Assembly (NCBI GenBank): GCA_012026795.1
Contig: VEPM01000017.1
Coordinates: forward strand, 1-64,000
Length of the DNA: 64,000 nucleotides
Source of the DNA: Candidatus Methanoperedens sp.
GTDB lineage: Archaea; Halobacteriota; Methanosarcinia; Methanosarcinales; Methanoperedenaceae
Reading direction: 5' to 3'
The notes beneath the pieces are model-generated. The model saw only the letters and a program-made list of their open reading frames with translations, was not told where the DNA came from and ran no database searches. Each line of letters starts with the position of its first letter. The first letter of the stretch is position 1. The position numbers and the translations under genes were made by a program. Below, piece after piece: positions 53,007-62,115 of the stretch.

Positions 53007-54977
53007 TCACTTATGCGTATAATACGCCACTACCTCATCCCTGCTAACGCTATCGATCCTCACAAACCCGAACCTCTCAAACTGCACCACCTTATCAAGC
53101 TCTTTCTCGATCCCGCGCTCGCCAACTCCCGAATATTCACCATCAGGTGAAAGAACTCTCACCTTCAGGCCATCAAGGGGAGCCCAGTGGATTATGCGCG
53201 CTTTCTCCTTCTTCACTAAATCCATATCAGTGCCGATGAATCTGGCTGATAGCGGTGATAATCCTGTGATCTGGATATTATACAGGTCTTTCAATCGCAG
53301 CTTCTCACCTTCTTTCAGGTTTTCCACATCGCTCTGGCAGATCAGCACTTTTGTTCCCGCGGGGATCTCTCTTATCCCGCCCCGTGAAGGATGAAGAGGC
53401 GCATTTGCAATTTTTGGTTCTGCGCCCTCAATTTCAAGTTCAACAGGATCCCATACAAAAAAATACCTGTTCGCTATCGGGTCAACGATCTTCCTGTTCT
53501 CGGCATAGAGCGTATCAAGGCTGAGACTGATATCTGTTTCCCCAAGACCAAGTTCTATCATGAATTTCCTGAGAGCTTCCGGTCGTAGGCCGCGCCGCCT
53601 CAATGCCCTTATCGTGGGCACGCGCGGGTCATCCCATCCCGTGTATGTTCCGTCAGCTATCGCTTTCTTTAACCCGCTTGTGCTTAATTTCCCGAACTCG
53701 TGTATCTGCACGCGTCCCCAGTGCATGGTTTCGGGATATTTCCAGCCCATGTATTTATAAACATATCGCTGGCGCGTCTCACTGTCAGTGAGGTCTTTGC
53801 CCCGGATAATAAGAGTCGTGCCCAGGAGGTGGTCTTCCACGGCGCCCTCAAAATCAAGAAGCGGCCAGGCATTGTATTTATCCGCAACTTCGGGTCTTGG
53901 GTGCGGCGTCTTAACGATACGAAAGGCTACCCAGTCCCTTATTGCCGGGTCTTTATGTGCGATATCTGTCTTGATGCGAAGCACAGCTTCCTGCTCTTTA
54001 AATTCACCTGATAACATTTTTTTCCATAGGGCAAGATTCTCTTCCGCATCCTTTCCCCTGTGGAGGCAGGCTTTCTTTTCATCTTTTAGCGCCTTGAATT
54101 CTTCCTGCTCGCAGAAACAAACGTATGCCCCGCCTTTCTTAATAAGCTGTTCAGCCACTTCATAATACTTCGGGATCCTGTCAGAGGCGATTACAACTTC
54201 ATCAGGATGCGCGCCAAGCCATTCACAGTCGTCAAGATACCAGATATATGCTTCAAGCATGGGGCGCTTGGTCGCAGGGTCTGTGTCATCAAAACGGATG
54301 ACGAACTTGCCATTATATTTCTTCGTGTATTCCGAGTTAACAACGATACCGCGCGAACTCCCTATGGTAGGCGGACCATTCGGGTTTGGCGCGAACCTCA
54401 TTACGAGCTGTCCTTTAATATCAAGCGGCGGAAGGCCTTTTTCTGGCTCTTTCTTTTCCCTGAGTTCTGCAATGAGTTCAGGGGCGATCCGGTTCAATTC
54501 CTGCTCCCATGTTTCTTGAGGCATTTCATTTCTTTCTCTGAGCACTTCCTCAATAAGAATATTTATTTCTTTAGCCTGAGACCGAAGTTCAGGAGCAACA
54601 GCCATAACCTTGCCCATAACAGCCCCCTTTTCTTCCTTTCGAGCTTTTACAAGATTCTTCATCAGGGTATCGATTTTGGCATAAAAGATGTTGTTTTCAT
54701 TTGTAGTCCATTTTTCACAGTCGTCGAGGGTTGATGAACGATCAAACCTCAGAGCACCGTTCCCAGCGATTCCGTTTGCTACCGCTGTTCTTCCATTCTC
54801 ATCTATTGCTTCCTCGTGCCCTTCAAGGTATTTTCGGAGAATCCAAAATTCACCAAAATCCTCTATGGTTGTTTTATCATATTCTCCTATTTTTGACTGC
54901 GGCATCATTCTATATTTAATAGCATTCTGCAGCGCGTATTTCTTAATAAGTATTTTAATATCATCAGTTGTTAACAT
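53007..54977 (-). CDS. gltX: Glutamyl-tRNA synthetase (archaeal type) with N-terminal insertion
   Basis: A 656-residue class I synthetase that charges tRNA-Glu (and probably tRNA-Gln for the Gat pathway). The catalytic part begins near residue 190 with MRFAPNPNGPPTIGSSRG, IRFDDTDPATKRP, a KLSTS motif in FGKLSTSGLKK, and a beta-barrel anticodon domain. Two oddities: the HIGH motif reads TIGS, and the N-terminal domain seems to carry about 90 extra residues (about 22-114) between NAIKY and GAVMGKVMAVAPELRS. Archaeal relatives have about 560-570 residues with these joined. The insertion has no intein or nuclease motif that I can see. Confidence 0.9.
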   Translation of the reverse strand: MLTTDDIKILIKKYALQNAIKYRMMPQSKIGEYDKTTIEDFGEFWILRKYLEGHEEAIDENGRTAVANGIAGNGALRFDRSSTLDDCEKWTTNENNIFYAKIDTLMKNLVKARKEEKGAVMGKVMAVAPELRSQAKEINILIEEVLRERNEMPQETWEQELNRIAPELIAELREKKEPEKGLPPLDIKGQLVMRFAPNPNGPPTIGSSRGIVVNSEYTKKYNGKFVIRFDDTDPATKRPMLEAYIWYLDDCEWLGAHPDEVVIASDRIPKYYEVAEQLIKKGGAYVCFCEQEEFKALKDEKKACLHRGKDAEENLALWKKMLSGEFKEQEAVLRIKTDIAHKDPAIRDWVAFRIVKTPHPRPEVADKYNAWPLLDFEGAVEDHLLGTTLIIRGKDLTDSETRQRYVYKYMGWKYPETMHWGRVQIHEFGKLSTSGLKKAIADGTYTGWDDPRVPTIRALRRRGLRPEALRKFMIELGLGETDISLSLDTLYAENRKIVDPIANRYFFVWDPVELEIEGAEPKIANAPLHPSRGGIREIPAGTKVLICQSDVENLKEGEKLRLKDLYNIQITGLSPLSARFIGTDMDLVKKEKARIIHWAPLDGLKVRVLSPDGEYSGVGERGIEKELDKVVQFERFGFVRIDSVSRDEVVAYYTHK

Positions 54978-55074
54978 TACAGCCTAATTCATCACATAAG
55001 AATATTAAACTTCTGCGAAAAAAGAATACTTTTCAATTTATTAAGGTTAAGTGAATCCAGATAAGGATAATCGA

Positions 55075-55139
55075 CCACAGAGTACCCAGAGAGCACAGAG
55101 CTTTGCAGCTTTTCTCTGTGTACTCTGTGCTCTCTGTGG
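55075..55139. repeat. CACAGAG-type inverted repeat (hairpin element)
   Basis: Two 26-nt arms, 55075-55100 and 55114-55139, are imperfect reverse complements (outer CCACAGAG/CTCTGTGG, inner CACAGAG/CTCTGTG) around a 13-nt loop. CACAGAG-rich elements of this kind recur in many environmental genomes. It sits upstream of the PRC-barrel gene, clear of its TATA box at 55187-55195. Confidence 0.7.
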
Positions 55140-55226
55140 TTTTTCAAACCAGAATATAATAAAAGTCTCAAAAAAGTTTCAATAAAGTTTATATTGATAC
55201 CATTCATATTCAGGTAAGGTGAAATA

Positions 55227-55523
55227 ATGCAGGCTGAGGTTTCAACACTATTTGGATTAAATATTTACACCGAAAAAGGAGTATATATTGGAAAAGTAAA
55301 CGATGTCGTGCTTGAAGTAAACGAGAAAAAAGCAACGGGTCTTGCTGCCACAAAATTAAATCCCAATATGTTTGATTCGGGAAGCAAAGGCGTAGTCGTC
55401 CCGTTCAGGTGGGTTGTAGCAGTTGCGGATGTTGTTCTTATAAGGCATGTCAAAGACCAGTTCAAGAAACCCGAAGAGGTTTCTGAAGAGTATGATATCC
55501 CCCAGGATGATGAGGAACAATAA
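55227..55523 (+). CDS. PRC-barrel domain protein
   Basis: A 98-residue protein with one PRC barrel (residues 3-80: LNIYTEKGVYIGKVNDVVLEV). Archaeal PRC-barrel proteins include the cell-division factors CdpB, which join SepF to the division ring; others bind RNA or pyrroles. Which role applies is not readable. TATA box TTTATATT and GGTGA precede the ATG. A short acidic tail ends the protein. Thg1 follows on the same strand. Confidence 0.8.
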   Translation: MQAEVSTLFGLNIYTEKGVYIGKVNDVVLEVNEKKATGLAATKLNPNMFDSGSKGVVVPFRWVVAVADVVLIRHVKDQFKKPEEVSEEYDIPQDDEEQ

Positions 55524-55556
55524 TAAATCTTGAATGATGATTTTTCAGAAAATGAA

Positions 55557-56282
55557 ATGAAAGAGAGGGAAATATATTCCCACCTCCGGGTATTTCCTCC
55601 TTTTGCCGTAAGGATCGATGGCAGGGGTTTTCGTCGCGCGCTTGGGTTGCTGGGACTTTTAAAACCCTATGATGAAAGATTTGCCCATGCGATGGCGGAC
55701 TCAATAGAGTTATTTTTTAAGGAAAGCGGCCTGAATCCACTTTTTGCTTTTACATTTTCAGATGAGATATCCTTCTTTTTCTATGAGATGCCCTATAATA
55801 ACAGGATCGAGAAAATTGACTCCATTATCCCTGCATTTGTTTCCTCTGCGCTTACAATCCGGTTGAAGCTTGAAAAACCTGTTTCCTTTGATTCAAGGAT
55901 TGTCATTCTTGGAAAAGAAGACATTTACAAATATCTCTTGTGGAGGCAGGCTGAAACCTGGAGAAATCATATGAGTTCCTACGGATATTACACGCTGTTA
56001 AAATCCGGAATGAGCGAAAATGAAGCTGCAATGAGCCTGAAAAATATGAAGGCAAGCCAGGTCCATGAGCTTGTATTCAGTCATGGGATCAATCTTGCAG
56101 AAACACCACGCTGGCAGCGATGCGGCATAATGGTTTACAGGGAATCCCATGAAAAAACCGGTTTTAATCCACTAAAACAAAAGGAAGTTAAAACAAAAAG
56201 GAGAAGAATAAAACAGGATTGGAATCTACCAATTTTCAAGACTGAAGAAGGAAGAAAGCTTATCAAAAGGCTTGTTTCATGA
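55557..56282 (+). CDS. thg1: Thg1-like tRNA(His) guanylyltransferase
   Basis: A 241-residue 3'-5' polymerase-like enzyme that adds the G(-1) nucleotide to tRNA-His or repairs 5' ends. The metal-binding Asp is in VRIDGRGFRRA (about residue 20) and the second acidic pair in FTFSDEISFFF. WRQAETWRNH is also typical of the family. A TTG at 55530 gives nine extra residues; I prefer the ATG at 55557, which starts just before the conserved domain. It is 33 nt after the PRC-barrel gene and ends 3 nt from the RNase HII stop on the other strand. Confidence 0.85.
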   Translation: MKEREIYSHLRVFPPFAVRIDGRGFRRALGLLGLLKPYDERFAHAMADSIELFFKESGLNPLFAFTFSDEISFFFYEMPYNNRIEKIDSIIPAFVSSALTIRLKLEKPVSFDSRIVILGKEDIYKYLLWRQAETWRNHMSSYGYYTLLKSGMSENEAAMSLKNMKASQVHELVFSHGINLAETPRWQRCGIMVYRESHEKTGFNPLKQKEVKTKRRRIKQDWNLPIFKTEEGRKLIKRLVS

Positions 56283-56285
56283 TTT

Positions 56286-56963
56286 TTATAAATTGTAATC
56301 AAATAATCTTTTCTGGTTTCTATTGAATTTAAATAAAATATTTTTCGAAGTTTCCCACGAACTACGAGCAAAAGAAGGGAGAGAATCATGGTCATTCACC
56401 CATTGTTCAAGGAACCTGATAGTTTTTGCATCAGAAGGATAACCGCTTCCTATTTCCAGTCCCAGTTCGTTTTCGATTTGTTTTACAAGCAAGTCCCTCC
56501 GGACTTTTGCAAGTATAGAAGCAGCCGATACGATAGGGTATTTAATATCTGCTTTATGTTCTGAAGTGATCATTATTTCCCCTGGATATTTATATTTCAT
56601 CCTGATATTTTTACCAAATCGTTTCGCAATTACATCCGCAGCATCTACAAAAGCATGATCAGGTCTTAATTCCTCAAGGACTTTTGTAAATGAGGCGACC
56701 ATTATTTCATTCATAGTCATTATCTTCCTGAGCTCATCTATCCTGGAAGAGGTAATTTCAAGGATAAAATATTTTTCAGCCAGTTCCTTAATTTTCCCGG
56801 CCAGTGCTTCCCGCTTTTTCGCGGTCAGTTGTTTGGAATCCTTCACTCCGATCCTTGAAAGCTCGCCTATTTTTCTTTTATCAAGCAGTATTCCTGCTAC
56901 GCACATAGGCCCAAGAACCGGGCCTTTTCCTGCTTCATCGACCCCGGAGATCATAAAAACCAT
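56286..56963 (-). CDS. rnhB: Ribonuclease HII
   Basis: A 225-residue type 2 RNase H that removes ribonucleotides and RNA primers from DNA. The catalytic acids are in SGVDEAGKGPVLGP (Asp9, Glu10) and HAFVDAADV. HKADIKYPIVSAASILAKVRRD carries the conserved substrate-binding stretch. Its ATG shares a base with the isochorismatase-like stop, so the two are coupled, last in a three-gene run with the membrane protein at 57520. Confidence 0.93.
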   Translation of the reverse strand: MVFMISGVDEAGKGPVLGPMCVAGILLDKRKIGELSRIGVKDSKQLTAKKREALAGKIKELAEKYFILEITSSRIDELRKIMTMNEIMVASFTKVLEELRPDHAFVDAADVIAKRFGKNIRMKYKYPGEIMITSEHKADIKYPIVSAASILAKVRRDLLVKQIENELGLEIGSGYPSDAKTIRFLEQWVNDHDSLPSFARSSWETSKNILFKFNRNQKRLFDYNL

Positions 56964-57490
56964 TATAAAACCTTATCAGATGATGTAATTTCCGTACCAT
57001 AAATATTTTTCATATATTTCAGGGAGTATTCATAAGACTCTTCATCTATCGTAGCAGTGCAGTCACGCGCGACTACTGTCTTATACCCTGAAAAATATGC
57101 ATGAGCAACATTATTCTGCACGCAGATATCTGTGCTTACACCTATAAAGACCAGGGTGTCTGCACTCATTTTTTTTAAAATTTCGGGAAGTTGTGTATCC
57201 ACAAAAGCGCTGTACCATTTTTTCTCTATCACTATATCATTTTTTTCAGGCCGAAGCTCCGGGATAAGTTCTGATCCCTTACTTCCTTTCATGGCATGTT
57301 CCCCCCAGATGCCCATCTCCTTATCTGTCGTACTATGCGCATCCCGTAGAAATATTACCGGGACTCCAAGTTCATGTGCTTTTTTTATAAGAGCAACAAC
57401 ATTCGGGATGATATTCCGGGCGCGGTCACTTCCAAGTTTCCCTGTGACGAAATCATTTATCATATCCACAACAATGAGAACTTTTACCAT
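56963..57490 (-). CDS. Isochorismatase-family cysteine hydrolase
   Basis: A 175-residue hydrolase. The triad is visible: Asp9 in VVDMINDFV, the lysine in VIEKKWYSAF, and the cysteine in GVSTDICVQNNV (about 121). The family includes nicotinamidases and N-carbamoylsarcosine amidases; the substrate is undecided. It follows the GT-C-like membrane protein gene by 29 nt and overlaps rnhB by one base. Confidence 0.82.
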   Translation of the reverse strand: MVKVLIVVDMINDFVTGKLGSDRARNIIPNVVALIKKAHELGVPVIFLRDAHSTTDKEMGIWGEHAMKGSKGSELIPELRPEKNDIVIEKKWYSAFVDTQLPEILKKMSADTLVFIGVSTDICVQNNVAHAYFSGYKTVVARDCTATIDEESYEYSLKYMKNIYGTEITSSDKVL

Positions 57491-57519
57491 ACTACCTCCA
57501 AATTTATATCCATATATTA

Positions 57520-59517
57520 TTAATTGTCCTGGTATTTAGGTTTATAGAACAGCACTACCCTGTATTCTGAAGGTTCGCGGTCCATCTTCCTGTAAAGCAA
57601 ATAATCAATGGTAATATCTGACTCTTTAAACCAGTACCATGACATCTTTGCACTGTCAAGCCGCTCATAATCCGTGCGAAGGTTGCGCTTTACAATATCA
57701 GCTTCATTTGGCTTCTCATCGCCATCATGAACGATTATTAACGGCGCATCAAGGGTGGAATTGATACTGGTTTTCCACTGGATGTTATTGAAATGGCGCA
57801 TGTACCAGAGGAACTGGGTTTCTAAATCCGTGTCAGTAAGCTGTATCTTTGTAGAATTACCATCATACTGCGATGAAATTTCATCTATTTTACTTAAGAG
57901 TAATGCAAATTTCTGCGGCGGCTGGGCAGCCTGGATAAGAGGTTCGGCGGTATCTGTATAACGTTTAAAGTTCAATCCGATACTTGAATATATGAAAAAG
58001 GATGATGTTAAAATAATAATTGCGACTATAATAATTCCTTTAAGGGAGTTTAAATCCAGTCCAGGAATAATTTCATTCAGGTAGATCGCTGCAATTAATG
58101 CAAGAGGGAGTAAGGGATTAAGTACAAGCCAGGGTACTTTTTCCTGGATATAAGAATATGCAAAGAAATTAGCCAGTGCCCAATATGTCAGGAAAGCAAC
58201 AAAAAGATTTTTTGACTTCAATACGCTTAAGAATGCAAATATCAGCAATGGTAATAAAACGATTATTGAAGCCGGGAGGTAAGATATGGGAAGGAACCTG
58301 CTTGATTCCGGATATGTTTTTGATATGAGATAAAATATACCGGCTATTAACCAGTATATAAGAGAAATCATTAATATCTTTCTTTTCTGATTATCGCAGC
58401 AGCTATAATGTGCAATTCCTAAAATTCCAAATATGAGTATTGGAAGCTCATAGAGAGCTATGATCGGTAAGTAAAAAAAGAAAACGCCGCCCATACGTTC
58501 GATCTTATGCATCTCGTACCAGTGTATAACCGCTTTCATGAACGCATCTTTAATCCCCGGAAGGTCAAGGAAATTTCCCGTATAATATAAGGAGAAAAAG
58601 ACAATAAATATAATAACAAACAATAAAATTTCTGTAGACAGGATCACAAATTTATTATCGAGATTTTTGATTTTCCCGATCAAACCAATGTACCATTTTT
58701 CCCTTATGGCGAAAAGAAACAGGTAAAATAATACCAGAGCCATTATGATGTATGCATTTTCTTTAAGCGCAACCAGTGATGCAAGCGCCAGTGCCCCGAC
58801 AATAATGTAAATAAATCTCAGTAAAGGATATCTGCCGAAACTTAGAATAATTATAACTAATCCGATCAATGCAAATGAAAAAAAATATAATCCTTTCAAG
58901 GTTAATAACGATAGCATCCGAATGTATAAATCCGGTATGACCCAGATAAATGCCAGTGTTAATATTATTAATATAGTTGCAAATAAATATGCATTCCTGG
59001 TCACTATATTTTTATCATTTGAATAATTGATATTATAATAATTTATAGTAGAATAATTATCTACAAATTTGATCGCGCAAACAAATAATAATAGTGTAAA
59101 AAAAGACATGAATATGTCTTCCCTGTAAAAACGGGAATAATACAGGAACGATGGCGAGAGCGCAAGGAAGAAAGCACAGATCAGCGATCCGGTCTTTCCG
59201 ATATATTCCTTTAATGGCAGCAAAAATAACAGCATAGCAGATCCGAAAATTGCTGGCAGGATTCGTGCGGAATAGTCACTATCCCCTAATCTTTTAAATA
59301 TTTCTGTTGTCACATAATACATAAAAGGCCCATGGAACGAGGGATCGTAAGAATAGCTATGCTGGGTGAACAACCTGTACGTAAAATAACCTACAGCAGC
59401 CTCATCGTGATGAAATACCCTTTCATCAAGCCTGTAAAATCTTAAGAAAAATGCAAGGGCTACCAGGATAAAAAAACAAAGATAATAAGGAAAGCTTTTT
59501 TTACTCATCCACTTCAT
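57520..59517 (-). CDS. TIGR03663-type membrane glycosyltransferase-like protein
   Basis: A 665-residue polytopic membrane protein with about thirteen hydrophobic segments. The first extracytoplasmic loop has RLDERVFHHDEAAVGYFTYRLF and a second YSRFYREDIF, the acidic pair pattern of GT-C (PMT/ArnT-like) glycosyltransferases. The TIGR03663 family is widespread in archaea. The C-terminal part (about 515-665) is a soluble domain. A role in N-glycan or lipid glycosylation of the envelope is inference. It is divergent from moaD. Confidence 0.8.
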   Translation of the reverse strand: MKWMSKKSFPYYLCFFILVALAFFLRFYRLDERVFHHDEAAVGYFTYRLFTQHSYSYDPSFHGPFMYYVTTEIFKRLGDSDYSARILPAIFGSAMLLFLLPLKEYIGKTGSLICAFFLALSPSFLYYSRFYREDIFMSFFTLLLFVCAIKFVDNYSTINYYNINYSNDKNIVTRNAYLFATILIILTLAFIWVIPDLYIRMLSLLTLKGLYFFSFALIGLVIIILSFGRYPLLRFIYIIVGALALASLVALKENAYIIMALVLFYLFLFAIREKWYIGLIGKIKNLDNKFVILSTEILLFVIIFIVFFSLYYTGNFLDLPGIKDAFMKAVIHWYEMHKIERMGGVFFFYLPIIALYELPILIFGILGIAHYSCCDNQKRKILMISLIYWLIAGIFYLISKTYPESSRFLPISYLPASIIVLLPLLIFAFLSVLKSKNLFVAFLTYWALANFFAYSYIQEKVPWLVLNPLLPLALIAAIYLNEIIPGLDLNSLKGIIIVAIIILTSSFFIYSSIGLNFKRYTDTAEPLIQAAQPPQKFALLLSKIDEISSQYDGNSTKIQLTDTDLETQFLWYMRHFNNIQWKTSINSTLDAPLIIVHDGDEKPNEADIVKRNLRTDYERLDSAKMSWYWFKESDITIDYLLYRKMDREPSEYRVVLFYKPKYQDN

Positions 59518-59571
59518 GATAGCTTAAACTTATTCATAGCATTTATGGTTTTGGAAAAACATTCATGGCGC

Positions 59572-59844
59572 ATGCCAAAAATCAACGTCAGGTTCTTTGC
59601 AAATTTCAGGGAATTCACAAAAACAAGTGAGCTTGAAATTGAAGGAGATACTATCCGGGAGATACTTGAAGTGATTTGTATTAAGTTCCCGGAAATGGAT
59701 AAGATCTTATTTATTGATGGAAAATTACAGCCTTATGTTAATATTTTTCTGAATGGGGAAAATATTCTTGAGTCAGATGGAATAGATAAGTTGCTTCAAC
59801 CGGGTGATGAAATAGCTATTTTCCCTCCTGTGTCGGGTGGATGA
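59572..59844 (+). CDS. MoaD/ThiS-family sulfur carrier
   Basis: A 90-residue ubiquitin-fold sulfur carrier: MPKINVRFFANFREFTKTSE at the start and PPVSGG at the end. The terminal Gly-Gly receives the thiocarboxylate used to build molybdopterin or another sulfur product. I chose the ATG at 59572, at the start of the fold; an ATG at 59545 adds nine residues. It overlaps moeA by 4 nt, which supports the molybdopterin role. Confidence 0.83.
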   Translation: MPKINVRFFANFREFTKTSELEIEGDTIREILEVICIKFPEMDKILFIDGKLQPYVNIFLNGENILESDGIDKLLQPGDEIAIFPPVSGG

Positions 59845-61022
59845 TGTTTAAAGAAAGAATAAATGCACAAAAAGCAAAAGAATTATTTCTCCATTCATTT
59901 CAACCAATTTCAAAAATAGAGGCTTTGCCAATTGAAGAATGTGATGGAAGGATAATTGCAGAAGATATAATTGCAAGCATAGATGTGCCGCATTACCGGC
60001 GTGCAGCCATGGATGGATTTGCAGTCATGGCATCTGAAACGCTCGGAGCAGGCACTGGTTCACCTGTTATTCTCAGATTATCAAATAATATGGAGAAAGG
60101 CACATGCATGAGGGTGCATACAGGTTCACCCATGCCGGAAAATTCGGACGCAGTCGTTATGATTGAAGATACGGTATTGTCCGGCGATAAGGTTGAAATA
60201 TTTGCACAAATCCATCCTTTTAAGAACGTTGGGGCAATAGGGGAGGATGTACAAAAAGGTGAAATTATCTTAAACAGGGGACGCTTGCTTCGTCCCTGTG
60301 ATATCGCTGTTCTTGCGTCACTTGGTATCCGGAATATTAAAGTTTTTAAAAGGCCCCTTGTTGTTATCATTCCGACCGGTGAGGAACTTGTGCCCAGGGG
60401 TAAGAAAAACCTGGCGGATGGAGAAATCTATGAAACAAATGGATTGATGTCTGCAATGTATATACGAAAATGGGGTGGTATCCCGTGCCTGCTTGATATT
60501 GTGACCGATTCTCCTGACAGAATAAAAGAAGCTATTATATCAAACCTTGATGCAGATATGATTTTAACAAGCGGTGGGACTTCAGTGGGAAAACGCGATT
60601 TTGTTCCGGCAGTTATCGGATCACTTGGAAAACTCCTTGCCCATGGTGTCGGGATCAGTCCTGGAAAGCCTACAGCTCTTGGGATTATCAATGGTAAACC
60701 TGTTGTATGCATGCCCGGATATCCTGTTGCAGGTATAGTTGCGCTTTTTTTTTATGGAAAGGCCGCATTTCGAAGGCTCGGGCATATTCCGGATGAGCCT
60801 GAAAGAACTGTAAAGGCAGTGCTTTCCGGAAAGATAGCCGGAAGGACAGGGTATAAAACATTTGCCCGTGTAAAAATAGATAATGGCGTTGCGATCCCAC
60901 TGGCAACAGCCGGGGCAGGGATTTTAAGTTCGGTTTCTAAAGCTGATGGGTTCGTGATAATTCCGGAAAATATCGAAGGACGAAATGCTGGTGAAGAAGT
61001 GGAAGTAGTGTTAATTGATTGA
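59841..61022 (+). CDS. moeA: Molybdopterin molybdotransferase MoeA
   Basis: A 393-residue MoeA that inserts molybdate or tungstate into adenylated molybdopterin. Visible marks: YRRAAMDGFAVMA, MRVHTGSPMPENSDAVVMIED, IPTGEELVPRGK, TSGGTSVGKRDF and GISPGKPTALGIINGKPVVC. The product would serve formylmethanofuran dehydrogenase and other Mo/W enzymes. The gene is coupled to the MoaD-like gene. Confidence 0.92.
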   Translation: MMFKERINAQKAKELFLHSFQPISKIEALPIEECDGRIIAEDIIASIDVPHYRRAAMDGFAVMASETLGAGTGSPVILRLSNNMEKGTCMRVHTGSPMPENSDAVVMIEDTVLSGDKVEIFAQIHPFKNVGAIGEDVQKGEIILNRGRLLRPCDIAVLASLGIRNIKVFKRPLVVIIPTGEELVPRGKKNLADGEIYETNGLMSAMYIRKWGGIPCLLDIVTDSPDRIKEAIISNLDADMILTSGGTSVGKRDFVPAVIGSLGKLLAHGVGISPGKPTALGIINGKPVVCMPGYPVAGIVALFFYGKAAFRRLGHIPDEPERTVKAVLSGKIAGRTGYKTFARVKIDNGVAIPLATAGAGILSSVSKADGFVIIPENIEGRNAGEEVEVVLID

Positions 61023-61200
61023 TTATTTTGTCATCATTATAATCATTTTATCGGCAAATAAGTATATTAGTTATGATACTTATTATTAGTATGAGCAGGC
61101 AAATAATTCATTTATATTTTCCCCACATCCTATCCACTGCCTGCTCTATCCTATTTTTTAACGGACATTATCCTGGTGTATTTGAAAAAAATGGTGGTAT

Positions 61201-61248
61201 AATGGGCAGGTTGGGGAGTGGTGGTATTTAAAAAAATTCCTGCCCATT
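61201..61248. repeat. Perfect 10-bp inverted repeat between convergent genes
   Basis: AATGGGCAGG at 61201-61210 and CCTGCCCATT at 61239-61248 form a perfect 10-bp stem with a 28-nt loop. It lies about 180 nt after moeA and 40 nt after the TIM-barrel gene (opposite strand). It could act as a two-way terminator or 3' stabiliser. The rest of the 61023-61290 gap is AT-rich with no gene. Confidence 0.5.
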
Positions 61249-61290
61249 GTTTTCCTAAAAACACACATAATATTTAAAATATTGTACGAC

Positions 61291-62103
61291 TTATTCATAA
61301 TTCAAACCTAAAAGTATCTTCTTTCCCGCCCTTACATCATCAACAGAAAACACCTCAAGATTATACACACCATTAAACCTGAGTTCTTTCAAAATAGAAA
61401 AATCAATAACTCCTTTTCCAGGCGCACCATGAAGATCGCCCCAGAATTTCTCTGTAAAAAAACCCTGGTTATCGTGGACATGAACATGCGTTACATAATT
61501 TTTTAACTCCCTGGCAAATTCCCGAAGTTTCACCTGGTTTCCCTTGCATGTCAGGTTGGCATGCCCTATATCAAAAGTAGCCCTCAAATTGGGTGAACCT
61601 GTCTCTTCGATAGCTTTTATCAGGTCAGTTGCGCTGATGCACAGGTTATCCGGGTCAGTTCCTTCCTTATTTTCAAGTCCGAGTATAACATTCGCATCTT
61701 TGGCAAATTTCGAAAGACGGGATAATCCTGACACCATGTTTTCAAATGATTCGTCTTTATTTTTATTTCCATTGATCCTTCCCGGATGAATAACCACAAT
61801 CCCTGATCCGAGAGCTTCTGCGATCATGATACTTTCTTTCATGAGCTTCTCTGTTGTATCACTCAATCTTGCAGTGTCCACAATGAGTTCGTGCGGGTAA
61901 TTTGGCGCATCGCTAAAATAAGGAGCATGGATAGAAGTTGATAAATCGTATGACGAAAGCGTATCTGTTAGTTTGCGTATGCGTGATTTTATTAACTTTG
62001 TTCCTTCATAAACTCCAAGCTTTGGTATATACAGCTCTACAGATTCAACTTCGCGCTCCAATTCAGGAAGTGTTCCTGCAAAAGATGATGCCCCAATGAT
62101 CAT
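61291..62103 (-). CDS. Xylose isomerase-like TIM-barrel protein
   Basis: A 270-residue member of the AP-endonuclease-2/sugar-phosphate isomerase fold. Metal-site residues are in STSIHAPYFSD, IVVIHPGR, LGLENKEG, ATFDIGHANL, HVHVHDNQG and LHGAPGKGVI. It could act on a sugar phosphate or on DNA like endonuclease IV. It starts 12 nt after the mfnB stop, so a role close to methanofuran or carbohydrate metabolism is possible. Confidence 0.78.
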   Translation of the reverse strand: MIIGASSFAGTLPELEREVESVELYIPKLGVYEGTKLIKSRIRKLTDTLSSYDLSTSIHAPYFSDAPNYPHELIVDTARLSDTTEKLMKESIMIAEALGSGIVVIHPGRINGNKNKDESFENMVSGLSRLSKFAKDANVILGLENKEGTDPDNLCISATDLIKAIEETGSPNLRATFDIGHANLTCKGNQVKLREFARELKNYVTHVHVHDNQGFFTEKFWGDLHGAPGKGVIDFSILKELRFNGVYNLEVFSVDDVRAGKKILLGLNYE

Positions 62104-62115
62104 TTTCCATTTCCA

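Noticed and set aside
54632-54917. Intein or homing endonuclease in gltX
   Set aside because: The extra segment is only about 90 residues and has no splicing Cys/Ser or His-Asn junctions.
54992-55207. 71-residue minus-strand frame containing NHREHRVHREK
   Set aside because: It is a translation of the CACAGAG inverted repeat; such NHREHR proteins are artefacts.
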